Origin: Rachicladosporium sp. CCFEE 5018
Taxonomy: Eukaryota > Ascomycota > Dothideomycetes > Cladosporiales > Cladosporiaceae
Length of the DNA stretch: 39,040 nucleotides
Direction: 5' to 3'
Assembly: GCA_002077045.2 (NCBI GenBank)
Contig: KZ111148.1
Span: 1,650,138 to 1,689,177, forward strand
This document shows positions 1-10,900 of this stretch, piece by piece. The notes below the pieces were generated by a model. It ran no database searches, was not told where the DNA came from, and saw nothing but the letters and a program-made list of their open reading frames with translations. Numbering within the stretch: the stretch's first letter is position 1; each line of letters opens with the position of its first letter. The translations under genes and the position numbers were made by a program.

Positions 1-515
1 AATACGCCAGTCTTATGTGTCTCGACACAAATGTCACACTGCCTTGGGGAGACGGCTTCTACAAACTCTGCCGCTCCGAGAGCCAAGTCTTCACGCAACT
101 CCCTGGCCCGATCTACGAAGCCATGCTGGAAGCCGTAGTCCGCAGTGCCTGCGTGACGCCACACGGTCAGGCTTGGGAGCCCATAATGTCCGCCCCGTGG
201 CTCGACGGTCTAGAGACTGCTGAAGCGAAGTCAGCACAGACCAGCTTCGTCCGCCAGATCGCGCAGGCTGATGATAGTGATGTCGCGGAGATGTTGGAGA
301 AGAAACCTTACAGTGAGGTAGGGTGTCCAGTCAGGGTACTATGGGGTGAACAGGATGCTTGGATTCCGCGGGAGAAGATGGAGAAGATGGCGGGCATGCT
401 GGGGAGTAAGTTGGACGGGTTTGTGGTTGTGCCCGAGGCGGGGCATTTGGTTATGTTGGATCAGCCGGAGAGAGTGACGGCGGAGGTCGTGAAGTGGATT
501 GGGGAGAACAGTTGA
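1..515 (+). CDS. alpha/beta-hydrolase fold protein, 3' end only (partial)
   Basis: The frame is already open at the left edge (Tyr-Ala-Ser-Leu precede the first Met at 15), so this is the C-terminal part of a gene starting outside the window. About 170 residues are visible. The segment V-R-V-L-W-G-E-Q-D-A-W-I-P is the beta-strand and acidic turn that carries the catalytic Asp in alpha/beta hydrolases, and E-A-G-H-L-V-M-L-D-Q-P-E holds the catalytic His near the C-terminus. The nucleophile elbow (G-x-S-x-G) would lie upstream and is not visible. The family includes esterases, epoxide hydrolases and C-C bond hydrolases; the substrate cannot be told from this half. Fold call is secure, specific function unknown. 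Confidence 0.85.
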   Translation, partial: YASLMCLDTNVTLPWGDGFYKLCRSESQVFTQLPGPIYEAMLEAVVRSACVTPHGQAWEPIMSAPWLDGLETAEAKSAQTSFVRQIAQADDSDVAEMLEKKPYSEVGCPVRVLWGEQDAWIPREKMEKMAGMLGSKLDGFVVVPEAGHLVMLDQPERVTAEVVKWIGENS

Positions 516-709
516 TAGTGCAAAGTACTTGTTCATATTCGCAGTCTGTAGTGCTGCAACGCGCTGTCCAACATTGCTATCCTCGGACGGAGTTTGGCCT
601 GAGGCTGCAAGGCGACAATTCCTGTGCCGACCTTACTACGGTAAGGTATACAGTCAAGCCGACACGCATTTCAACCTCGTAGTTCGATCACTCGGCATTC
701 CATCCCTTC

Positions 710-2521
710 ATGGCGTTTCTTCGCCATGATGCCTGGCTACTGCTAGCCTTACCACCAACGTTACTGTGGTTCGCCGCCGTAAACTCCATAGTGCCCGATC
801 CTTACCTCGTAGGTCCACGTAGCCTCTCAAGGTACATGTAGGTCCAAATCACCCATCTCATCACTACTCTCAGGACGAAGTCTTCCACGTCCCCCAAGCA
901 AAGCAATATTGCGATGGCAAATTCTTCCCCTGGGATCCCAAAGTCACCACGCCACCGGGCCTATATTTCGTTTCATACCTGCTGAAGCCTGTGCTTGGGT
1001 GCAGCACGACAGGCTTGAGGGCGACAAACTTGCTGTGCACTATGGCACTGGCCTGGATCTTACAGCGGATCTATGCTCGTCGCCTGCCTCGACGTGACAG
1101 CACTGCATCGCAATGGCTTGCTGCTCATAGCGCTCTGAATACTGTTCTGTTCCCACCCCTGTTCTTCTTCTCGGCACTGTACTATACAGATATTCCGTCC
1201 ACTCTCGCAGTTGCGCTGTTCTATAATTCGTTCACGGCTTCAGATCGCAGCTCGCTACCATCGCAGAACAGGCGACGGCATGTCAAGCTGGTGTTCTACG
1301 GCTTGCTGGCACTACTCTTCCGGCAGACGAACATCTTCTGGGTTGCGATATTCCCTGCTGGCATTGTGATAGTCAGGGAGCTGGATCGAGGTCACGCGGT
1401 GGCGAAGGACTCAATGTATCGCAAAGCAGCCGGCTTCGGTGATAGCTGGGTGAGCATTATAAGGACGAGCTGGAAGATGGAGGTGTTGCACGATCCGCCA
1501 ACGCAGAACTCAAGCCTTGAGGGTGAAGTACCCACATGCTTCGCATACAATGACTGAGACTGACACCGCTCGTGCAGACTACTCCAAATGCCTCGTCTCC
1601 CTCGTAACGCTGGTCCTCAAGCTGCCCACGCAGCATTCCCGACTCCTCGACCTACTGAGCGCAGTGTCACCTTTCCTGATCATCTTGCTTAACTTCGCCC
1701 TCTTCATCGTACTCAACGGTGGCGTAGTTCTCGGCGACAAATCCAACCATGTCGCTACGCTCCACACGCCACAGCTCCTCTACCTCTGGCCCTTCCTCCT
1801 CTTCTTCAACTGGCCCTTCATCCTCCCTCACCTCATCGCCCCGTCTCTAGCGATCCTGCAACGCTTCGCCCCTCACATTCGACGACTTGTGCCAGTCGGA
1901 CCGAGCATATATTCTTCGCCCAGATTTGTGGTGCTGGCCGGCTTCGCAGCCCTGGCGATAGCAATGGTGAAGTACAACACGATCATCCACCCCTTCACGC
2001 TCGCGGACAACAGACACTACGTCTTCTACGTCTTCCGCCTGCTGATGCGGCCATGGTGGGTGCGGTATCTTGCTGCGCCAATCTACGTCTTGTCAGCTTG
2101 GGGCTGTATGCAAGCACTTGGCGGATCTCCACTTGAAGCACAAGACGTAGCAGCGAAGAAAGATGTCGCCGCGAAGTCGGGCGCTCCTCTGACGACAGCG
2201 CAAGGCCCAAACGTCTCTCTCCTACTCATCTGGCTCGCGACGACTGCCCTAAACCTCGTTACGGCGCCGCTGGTCGAGCCACGGTACTTCATCTTGCCGT
2301 GGCTGTTCTGGCGACTCCATGTTCCATCGTCCATATTACCGACGAGCTCCCAGCCTGAACGCGAAGCAAAAGAGACGAAGAGCAGGGAGCAGTACGACAA
2401 GCGGCTTTTGCTGGAGACAGCCTGGTTCCTTGCAGTAAATGCCGTGACCGGGTACATGTTCCTCTACCGAGGCTTTGCGTGGGAGAGCGAGAAGGGGAAA
2501 GTGCAAAGGTTCATGTGGTAA
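710..2521 (+). CDS. ALG10: dolichyl-P-Glc:Glc2Man9GlcNAc2-PP-dolichol alpha-1,2-glucosyltransferase (Alg10/Die2)
   Basis: Adds the last (third) glucose to the lipid-linked oligosaccharide on the ER lumenal side, the signal preferred by oligosaccharyltransferase. I assemble three exons: 710-808, 874-1522 and 1578-2521, with introns of 65 and 55 nt (GTAGGT..CAG and GTGAAG..CAG), giving about 563 residues. The first junction rebuilds the family signature P-Y-L-D-E-V-F-H-V-P-Q-A at residues 31-42, followed by W-D-P-K-V-T-T-P-P-G-L-Y. The second joins S-S-L-E to D-Y-S-K-C. Further marks are N-G-G-V-V-L-G-D-K-S-N-H-V-A-T and the C-terminal G-K-V-Q-R-F-M-W. The protein is strongly hydrophobic with many membrane segments, as expected. 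Start chosen because it gives a short hydrophobic N-terminus just before the signature. Confidence 0.95.
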
Positions 2522-2725
2522 GATTGGAATATGAGAAGCATCAAGGTGGTCGACGTTACTGTCGAGCCTGCGCTTGATGCATCCTGCCGTTTCGCTACAT
2601 ACACTGCTTCATCCCGACATAGCCAATGCAGTCTTAGCCTACATCTTGCCGTTCATCCTCTCTCGTCTCTCCAACACATGCACGCCCTCTACATCCTATA
2701 CATCCCTTCCTTCCTGTCCGATTCC

Positions 2726-5700
2726 TCACTTCTCCGCCTCAGCCACGGTGTCTACAGGCAGATCCGGATGTCCACCGAAGCCTCCTCTGAACGCGAATGG
2801 CGTGCTCTTCCAGAACAGATCCATGCGCGAAAAGTCCTTGCCCGCAGGCATAGGTGGCGCCGTGTCGTCCTGACTGGACTTGAATCGCTCAGTCATAGCC
2901 CTACTAGTCTTCGGGCGTTCATCATTGGTATCGGTAATACCATGAGTCGTTGACCTCCGATCCTTGGCTTCCATTGTCTTCGGCCGCAGCAGATCGTCCT
3001 GCCGCGGCTCGAGGATCAGACTTCGACGGTGAAAGCTGCCAACCAACGCATCCGTAGCGTCGCCCATGTGGTCCATATACGCCTCCAGCCAAGTCTGCAA
3101 CTCTGGCACCGCACGCAGTGGATATGGCGTCTGGAAGCGCTGGATCTGTGTTACGATCTTCGCCATTCGCGCATACTTGTCAAAGTTGATGACAGATGTC
3201 GCAGCGTCGTTCGACGAGCCTCCCGGCGAAGACCTCTGGATCTGTCGCGTCGCGAGATTCCCAGCATCAATGAACGTCATGTCCTGCAGGTATATGCCCA
3301 TGAACGGGATGCAAGGAGCGTGAGTATCGTCGACCTGCCGGCGGAGTGAAGCGTAATTTTGGCTCACGTCTATGATCGTCTTGAGCTCGGCGAAGCGGAG
3401 CTTGGTCTTCTTGGAGACGAGTTCCCAAGTGCGTTTCAGGCGCTGCAGCATTGACGAGTCCAAGGAGGCGACCACAGCCATGAGGGACTCGTAGTTATGC
3501 TGATCTTGGAGCGCGGCGGCGACTTTGACCCAGTGTTTGATGACGAGGGCGCGTTTCTTGGCTTCGGTCGGGGAAAGCACAGTGTCGCCTACGACGTGCG
3601 CAAGTTCAGTCGAGATGCTGGAGACGCTGCGGAGATTGATGCCGCGGGATGAGGACTTCTTGTTCCATTCCAGGGTAAGGAGCTCGTCGGGATGGATGTC
3701 ATTGTAACGTTTCGAGACTATGAGGGTAATCTGGCGGGCGAGCTCAACGGGTTCGAGATCGAGGATATTGGCGTCCGTTGGCTTCGAGACAGTATTGCGG
3801 AGCATGGCAAGCTGTGATTTAGAGACGATGGGATCTGGGATCGAAGTCTCGGCGTGAGAAGTTGTCATCATGGATGTTGTCGTCTTGCCGATTCCTGACA
3901 CGAGGGGAGCACTTGCGGTGCCGCTTTGATATGCAGCCGTGACCTTGCGCGTGAGCGCCAGTAGACGATCGCCAGCAGACGGTAGGTGCACCTTCAGCTT
4001 ATGCAAGGCAAAGTACCGCACGTCGCCAAGCGCCTCCTTGTCAGCTTCAGCATGCCAGTAGGTCTCCAGCCAACCCTTGAAGAATTGACATATGCGCAGT
4101 CTGACTGGCTTGCCGACCGTTCTGCTCTCACCGATGTAGTCGAACCGGTCGATGAATGCCTGCGCCAAGTCACGTGGTGTCGTGAACAATCTGAACGTGA
4201 GATAGAAGCTCGTGGCGAATTGAGGGTCAGGCGTCGCATCATGCAAGGTCATCTGCTCCACTAAAGCCTGCAAGCTTCCGCCAACGACTTGACCTTGAGT
4301 ATTCAAGATGAGCTCATGTGCGAAGGTCTTGTGAAGCAGTACGGCGTCCATCTCGGCACTGCTATCGGTGATGCCTGAGCCCATACTGGACAGACTAGCA
4401 AAACTGCTCAAAAGCTTCGAGTCAAGCTCTTTGCGCTGACTGGCCCGTCGCTCGGGCGTTGTAGCCCTGGTGGAGGTGCTTGATATTACACTGTTCTCCG
4501 AATCTCTGAATTGACTCCCTTGCATGCTCGTGGAATCTGCGATCGATGTGCTCACGCTGTCTTTCCGTCCGGTACTTGTGGCATCCGACTTGAACGGCGA
4601 CGGAGGTGCTGCACTGTGTGCCGTAGCCAGAGGAGATGCATAGGCAGCCGCCGTGTTGGTGTCATGACCAGTGGCTGGAGATGCGCAGATCTCCGGTGCT
4701 AGGCGCGTTGGTGGGGGTACAGCAGAGCCCACGGAAGACATAGCCGGCGATGGCGTCCCAAAGGCAGTGATGGCGATCGCACCCGAGGTCGAATGGTCGA
4801 GCACTTGTGGCGTAGGCGGAAGTGCTTTATGTGACAGCCTGCGTACTTGACCCAGTCCAACCCTACTTGTTCGTCGCCGGTGCAGGCCATCTTCGGGCCT
4901 CGTTGTGTCGACTTGTGAATTCGCTGACCAAGGCAAAAATGGTGTCTCAAGCTCGAAGTCGCCAATGTCTTCCAGAACCTTGCGAGCATGCGCGAGACTT
5001 TCACTGACAGCTCTGATGAGCCTTGTACCGATGGCGACCAGCCGATTCACCTGATCCGGTAGGACTACGATGTCATCGTCTGAGCTGTCGGAGAAGCTGA
5101 AGACCTCTTTGGTGGACTGTAGAAGGCCTTGTACTGCCGTCTGGACAGCGACTGTAGACTGTCGCATAGATTCTGAGCTGTGAGTCTGCTTTGCGCTTAT
5201 TTGTTCGACAATGGCTAACAAGCTCTGACTTGAAAACTCAAGATCGCGAGTAATGGCCGTGAGCTCGGCATGTGATCGAGGGCGCAAATGATGCCCCAAG
5301 AACTTTCCGATGTGCGATATGCACAGGTCGTGTGCTTGCGAGAGCTGCTCAGACGCCGAAGGTCCGTTGCGATGCTCGTTTCTGATCAATGAGAGCCTAT
5401 GATGAGAAGTGCTGCTGAAAGACGCCCGCACAGTGTTCACCGACGACTTGCCTGAAGAAGGCAAAGGTGGGTGGCTGCTGAAGCCATCACTGCTGCTGAA
5501 GAACTTTGCCGAGTCGAGTGGCTGCGGAAGTAGTGAGTTGTTGGACTCTTTGGACACAATAGTCTCGACCTTGCTCGCGCCAGAGGACGTGGGCCGACCA
5601 AGAATAAGCGCCGCATCGTGGTTCGCCTGACTGGAGGGCGCCTCTTGCGCCCATACATCCACAAAACGCACAGCACGCGTGACCACCTTGCATGCTTTGA

Positions 5701-6451
5701 TGACCAGCTCGTCCAGCACGATGTGTACCACTTCTCCTGCGTATGGCTGACTGGCTACGTCCTGCAGCTCTTTCGCCTTCTGCACCATGGACGACAGGTC
5801 CGCCAGCAAGCCCTTGCGCATGCGACGTATGCCCAGATGCTGTTCGACTAGCCGCGAGTCACGATGCAGGCAGCCGGAGAACTCGAGTAAGTACCGCACA
5901 CCCGCTATCAGCCCTCGGATATAGTCCTGTCGCACGAAGGTAGAGAAGCTCGTGGCTCCGCTCTCTTCCAGTAAGTCCCAGAACTGCGTCATAGCGTTGA
6001 GTAGGTTCCGCATGTACGAGTGATCGTACGTCTCGCAGTAGTTCGTCGGTACCCATCCCCGACTGCCGCTGGCGAGTACTGTGCCATCAGCCCAGCCGTT
6101 AGCGTGAACCGAATGCACCAGTATCAAGTCGCCTTGCTGAATGGGCACTGTGATGGAAGCGGACTCGGTCTCGGTGCAAGGATCGAAGGCCGGGTTAAAG
6201 CCATGTTTGGCTCGCAGATAGTTGTGAAAGAGGGGTTCGGTGGGTGGTAGCAGTGTCTCGCTATCCTGTGGACTGATGGGAGTCTCTGGAGGTGTCAACG
6301 TGAATCGATTCGGTAGTGGACCAGTGGCTCTGGTCTGTAGCATGGGCAAGGGCATCGGCTTCGTTCTCATCACGCCAGTCGAAGTCATGCTTGTACCATT
6401 GACTGAAAGTGGAGGGCCGCCCGCCGCATCGCGTGCTGACGGCTGGTTCAT
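2726..6451 (-). CDS. CDC25: Ras guanine-nucleotide exchange factor, Cdc25/Ste6 type, with SH3 domain
   Basis: Activates Ras by exchanging GDP for GTP, upstream of cAMP/PKA or MAPK signalling. One uninterrupted frame of 1241 residues. An SH3-like region lies at about residues 76-141 (G-D-L-I-L-V, then G-W-V-P-T-N-Y), with the usual A-L-Y-D-Y opening replaced by F-H-N-Y-L-R. A long Ser/Thr-rich linker with few predicted folded parts follows. The REM/RasGEF_N domain starts near 700 and the catalytic CDC25 domain spans about 893-1125, including H-N-Y-E-S-L-M-A-V-V-A-S-L and P-F-M-G-I-Y-L-Q-D-M-T-F-I-D-A-G-N. The tail of about 115 residues is polar. It converges on ALG10 with 204 bp between stops and diverges from NUP133. 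No in-frame Met lies just upstream of the chosen start. Confidence 0.93.
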   Translation of the reverse strand: MNQPSARDAAGGPPLSVNGTSMTSTGVMRTKPMPLPMLQTRATGPLPNRFTLTPPETPISPQDSETLLPPTEPLFHNYLRAKHGFNPAFDPCTETESASITVPIQQGDLILVHSVHANGWADGTVLASGSRGWVPTNYCETYDHSYMRNLLNAMTQFWDLLEESGATSFSTFVRQDYIRGLIAGVRYLLEFSGCLHRDSRLVEQHLGIRRMRKGLLADLSSMVQKAKELQDVASQPYAGEVVHIVLDELVIKACKVVTRAVRFVDVWAQEAPSSQANHDAALILGRPTSSGASKVETIVSKESNNSLLPQPLDSAKFFSSSDGFSSHPPLPSSGKSSVNTVRASFSSTSHHRLSLIRNEHRNGPSASEQLSQAHDLCISHIGKFLGHHLRPRSHAELTAITRDLEFSSQSLLAIVEQISAKQTHSSESMRQSTVAVQTAVQGLLQSTKEVFSFSDSSDDDIVVLPDQVNRLVAIGTRLIRAVSESLAHARKVLEDIGDFELETPFLPWSANSQVDTTRPEDGLHRRRTSRVGLGQVRRLSHKALPPTPQVLDHSTSGAIAITAFGTPSPAMSSVGSAVPPPTRLAPEICASPATGHDTNTAAAYASPLATAHSAAPPSPFKSDATSTGRKDSVSTSIADSTSMQGSQFRDSENSVISSTSTRATTPERRASQRKELDSKLLSSFASLSSMGSGITDSSAEMDAVLLHKTFAHELILNTQGQVVGGSLQALVEQMTLHDATPDPQFATSFYLTFRLFTTPRDLAQAFIDRFDYIGESRTVGKPVRLRICQFFKGWLETYWHAEADKEALGDVRYFALHKLKVHLPSAGDRLLALTRKVTAAYQSGTASAPLVSGIGKTTTSMMTTSHAETSIPDPIVSKSQLAMLRNTVSKPTDANILDLEPVELARQITLIVSKRYNDIHPDELLTLEWNKKSSSRGINLRSVSSISTELAHVVGDTVLSPTEAKKRALVIKHWVKVAAALQDQHNYESLMAVVASLDSSMLQRLKRTWELVSKKTKLRFAELKTIIDVSQNYASLRRQVDDTHAPCIPFMGIYLQDMTFIDAGNLATRQIQRSSPGGSSNDAATSVINFDKYARMAKIVTQIQRFQTPYPLRAVPELQTWLEAYMDHMGDATDALVGSFHRRSLILEPRQDDLLRPKTMEAKDRRSTTHGITDTNDERPKTSRAMTERFKSSQDDTAPPMPAGKDFSRMDLFWKSTPFAFRGGFGGHPDLPVDTVAEAEK

Positions 6452-7988
6452 CGCTATCGTGATCGTACGTATCGGGACATGCCCAGATATTGTCGCCGTC
6501 CCTTCGCGAAACCTCGAAGAGGTCGGTTGAGCTCAGACCCGGAGCTTGCGCGATGGCCTGGGCCCGGCACTTCAAGGTGTTGTTGACTGTGGAATGCACT
6601 TGCTAGGGCAGGAATGCGAGACTCCACGCGAGCGTATGGCTTGTCTAGGTCGAATCTTGTCACTACACCAGTGCGATAGGGTGTTGTAATACTACCTGGT
6701 CGAGGCTGACTGTGAGTGACTTGGTGTCGTTGTAGCAAGTGCGGCAGGTGCTGTGCTCATGTTCTGCGCCACAGTCCCGGCACACGATCTGTAGTGAAGG
6801 ATGAAGCCGGGCCAGTTACAGTGCGGCGTGGCCATTCACGTGAGCAATTGAAGAAAGTCGCGATGGGTGGGAGTCTGGCGATGAGGTGTGCGTCTGAAGT
6901 GAGGTCGAGTTGCGAAAGCCTAAGGAAGGTCCAGGCAAGGTCTCGTTCGTAGTTGCCCTCGCAGTCGCTAGCAGAAGTAAGGTTTGTGGACACGATAGTA
7001 CCGCTGAAAGTGCGAACCTTGCAGGCTGGTTTCTCGATTCGAGAGTTATATTGCCCACCTCGTACAGCCTATGGAAGGACACAATGCTCGAAGGGGAGGG
7101 CAGCACAAAATGACATACGAAGGGGATAGGAGGGAGACGTGCGAGTCAATACCAGCGACCCTCGAGATCGACACCGTTAGCCCGCATGCTTGGGCCCTAC
7201 CAACCACTGCCGAGGAGTGGAACATCGCCAGGTAATAAGTGAGACCGGACGATAGCGACTAGCCAGTTACCCGCCTGCTCGTCGCCGTTGTAAGCCATAT
7301 TTATTTCGCAGCGACCGTTGCAATGCGGTGATAGCAAACTTGAATCCCATCGCGATCGGCCACTCACGGGCACTCGATAACTTCTAGTGCCGGCAGGTGG
7401 TGCGTTGGGGTCGAAGGCTAACACCACAGGCACGCCTTGCTTTTTTCGCCGAGAAGTGCAAGTGCAGTCGCCATGAATAGACGACCGTCAAGCTGTCCAT
7501 AATCGTTGCTCACGCAAGCGATGTCGAGTGGTGGTCGATCTCTCGCACACTGCAGTACAGCACGATCTGCTAACATCGCGTCGCTTGCACGCATCACTGC
7601 GGAGAATTGTGATGATGTGAATGTCTCAAATCACACTTCGTAGCGTGAACTAGAGGGTCCCCCTTGATCGGCGCAAGGACGATCATCTGCCCGTGCCGAA
7701 AGCTAGACGGGCACTATCCCTTCTATCCCTTTGTGTCGGGAGCGCTATGCCCTGCTGATATTGAGCTCTCGTTATAGCGATGGAACATGACTCGCAACGG
7801 CACGCGGGAGTCTTCCGAACAGCTCTTGGGCTTTCTGGAGTAAACAGTTGCGGTTGACGAGATATCACCGATGGCGCATGTCAGTCAGACTGTGCATTAC
7901 CAAGGCACGCGACGGGACATAAGCGGAGTTTGGGTGTATACGCATAGCGACTTGATGATGGAGTAGCGAGGATAGCAACACCGCAATC
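6452..7988. promoter_or_regulatory. divergent intergenic region, CDC25-like (-) / NUP133 (+)
   Basis: About 1.5 kb between two divergent starts. Short reading frames exist on both strands, but most begin at GTG or TTG and none gives a recognisable protein or a convincing splice-joined product. It presumably holds both promoters and 5' UTRs. I see no clear TATA box, repeat or RNA gene. It is the second longest gap in the window, so an unannotated leader exon of either gene remains possible. Confidence 0.5.
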
Positions 7989-10900
7989 ATGTCCAGCACA
8001 GCGACCCCCGAGCCTGAACCGCGTACCCTCAGGACAGTACGCCGCAAACGCCATGATGATAGCCTCCGCACCGCGCCACGGCGGAAGCGAAGCAAGATAT
8101 CAGAGGACAGCTTTGTGGCGCGTGGCGAAGAAGGGCAGTACGAGGGTCACAGCGCAAGCAATGGCCATGCCTACCCAGGCGGCAGGAAGGTCAGCGGACC
8201 ACTCAACGGTGATAGCAGTTATCACCATCTGAATGGCAATCTCGTTGTCAGAGGTGGCCGGAAGAGTACAGCGACGCGCACTGGCAGGACTGATGGCGCG
8301 CAGGTACTGACGCAGAACGCGAACTACACCATCAAAAGTCTGCCTTCCACGCCCCGAGAGCTCAAGAGGGCGGGCAATGAGTTTCGAGGTACCCTATCAG
8401 CGAGTACAGGGCAAGCGCTGGCGGTCACGAGAGGGCAGGCATTCATTTGGGATTATACAAGTCACGCGACAGTGACAAATCCCAAGGTGTTCGATGTGCC
8501 CTTCTCGGTGAAAGATGCGGACCCACTACCATTCGGCGCTCTTGTCTCAGCTGGAGCGAGCACCGAGACGGGACTGCTGCTCCTATCTGCGATCTCCGGG
8601 CATGTCGTCTTCCACGAGTCAATCGAGCGCGCTGCGTCGATGGGACTCTTCCAGGAGCGCAAGCCGGGAGTGGAGGGGACGATTGCTGGAACGTTCAATG
8701 GCGAGCATGTCACTGCTCTGACTGCTGCCGACTCAGCAGGCTTCATCGTGACCTTCGACTCTGGACGTCTTGCGCATCTTACGCTTCGCGACATGCAAGG
8801 AAAGGTGAGGATTCAGGCTCAATTCTTGCGTGCTGGTAGCCAGGTCAAGACTTCGATATTCGACAGCATCAAAGGCGCACTTGGCGCGGCAGCGTGGAAA
8901 ATGGATTCTGCCACCGTACGCAAAAGAGCTGCAGGACAACGAGGACAAGTGCAAGTGGTAGCCATCACAGAGCAGGCTGAGCTGAAGGTGTGGGAGGTCG
9001 ACTGGAGCGGACGATCACATTGGACCGGCAGCATATCATTCCGTAACCAGCTTGTCGACGAGCTTAGGCGGTCATACGCAGGCGAGACGCAGGGACAGGC
9101 CGAGCAGCTCGTAGTACTGGAATTTGTGTTTGTGGAGCAACAGCAGGCATCGGATGCAATCGAGGTCCACACTGTCGCCGCTGACAAGCCGCTGGACGTG
9201 CTACTTCTGCTCAGAGTTGGTCATGTGGGCCAGCAACTCCACTTCCTGTGCGAGATGAGTCTGAGTGGCACCTCCGCCATGATCAAACAGATGCACATGA
9301 TTTCCTCGTATCAGCCGACAGGATCAAGTACCTCCGCACCAAAGCTCGTTCTGCCACGGCCTGGCCATACGGCGATCATCATGTTCGAAGACGCGATCGT
9401 CATGATCGCACTCAATCGCCCAAACGACGCAGACCCAGAAGCTCAGTTCCACGGCGACGAATCTTACATCGCACCTCAGCCTTTTCAGGACGCTGTCTAC
9501 CTTCGCAGCGACAAGGGCTGTGCATTCACAGGTATCGATTCAGAAGACACGAGATCGGCTCTAGCCGCTTGCTGTATTTTCGTCCAAGGTGCTGGGCTGA
9601 TGCGTCTTGCCGTCAATGATTCTTCAGAAGACCCTGGTCTGTCGCAGATTCCTACTAAGAGTAAGATCGAGCAGGCTGTGTTCTTCGGAATCTTGCCAGA
9701 CAATGCGCTGGATCTCTCACGGTATGAGAAGAAGACGCGCACGCAACCAGAACTGGAGAACGCTGTCTTGGCGATCAGTCACGAGGTCCTTATGTCGCGA
9801 ACCTCGATGATCTCGTCGTCGCCCGTGTCGATCGAGGACAATTTGGCACGTCGGGCGAAGGCATTAAACACATTGATCGCACATGTACGATCGAGCTACG
9901 CTCCACTATCACGCGAGGCCACATGGCGACTGCTCTGGGATGCTGAACGACTCGCTGCCGGACAGGCTCTATGGCAGGTATCGGAGAAGCACAGAGCCAA
10001 CGCAAAACTCGAGGAAAAGCCACGGGCCACCTTGCTCCACGAGTGCGTGCGTATGTTACAGGAGGTCGAGTACACTGCCGCAAAGCAGATACCCTCATCG
10101 GATGAGCAACTCAGGCAGATGTTCGTACTTCAGCTCGCGTACCTCGACAAGATTCTCTGCCATGCTTACAGCGTGGTGCATGACCTTGTCGAAGAGGGCG
10201 AGCGACCCGCGGCTTTCATACTGCGCCTGGCATCCGAAGCTGACGACATCTGGATCAGTGTGTTGGAGACTACGCTCAAATTTCGTGTCGAGAACGCTGA
10301 GCTCTATGGCCTCCAGCCTGATGACATGCCCGAGGGTATACTCACCGACGAGGCCGCATACATCAAAATCCCCGAGTTCTGGACATCTGGCCAGACGATG
10401 CTTAAGAGCATCGGACCCTTGACCAAGCTTGCTGGTCAGATCTCGGAATCAGCTTATGAGGCCGAGACCGAAAATCTTTGCGGCAAAGTGGCGATCGAGA
10501 ACGCTCAGCTAGTCCAACTCACATGCCACATGTACGAGGAGCGTGGCCACTGGACTCGATCGCGAGGCGGATCGCGATACCTGGCAGAAGCAAAGGCGCT
10601 ACAGGAGAACGGTATCAAGGCCCGTACTGAACAGCTGCGAGACCTCGTGAACATCGGCCAACTGCCTGCTGCGCTGCATCTGGCCGAGAAGTACAGGGAT
10701 ATGCACAGTCTGACCAGGATGATTGTAGACGAAGCCACGTACCTCAGTCAGAGCTATGGCGAGTCTGCAGGTATTAGCAGGGAGGTTGTCAAGCCTAGGA
10801 TGGACGAGAACACCGCTCGCATCGGCAGGTACTTCCGTAAATTCGGCGACGACTTCGGGAATGCCGTCTTCGACTATGGACTGATGCAGGGTAATGCTGG

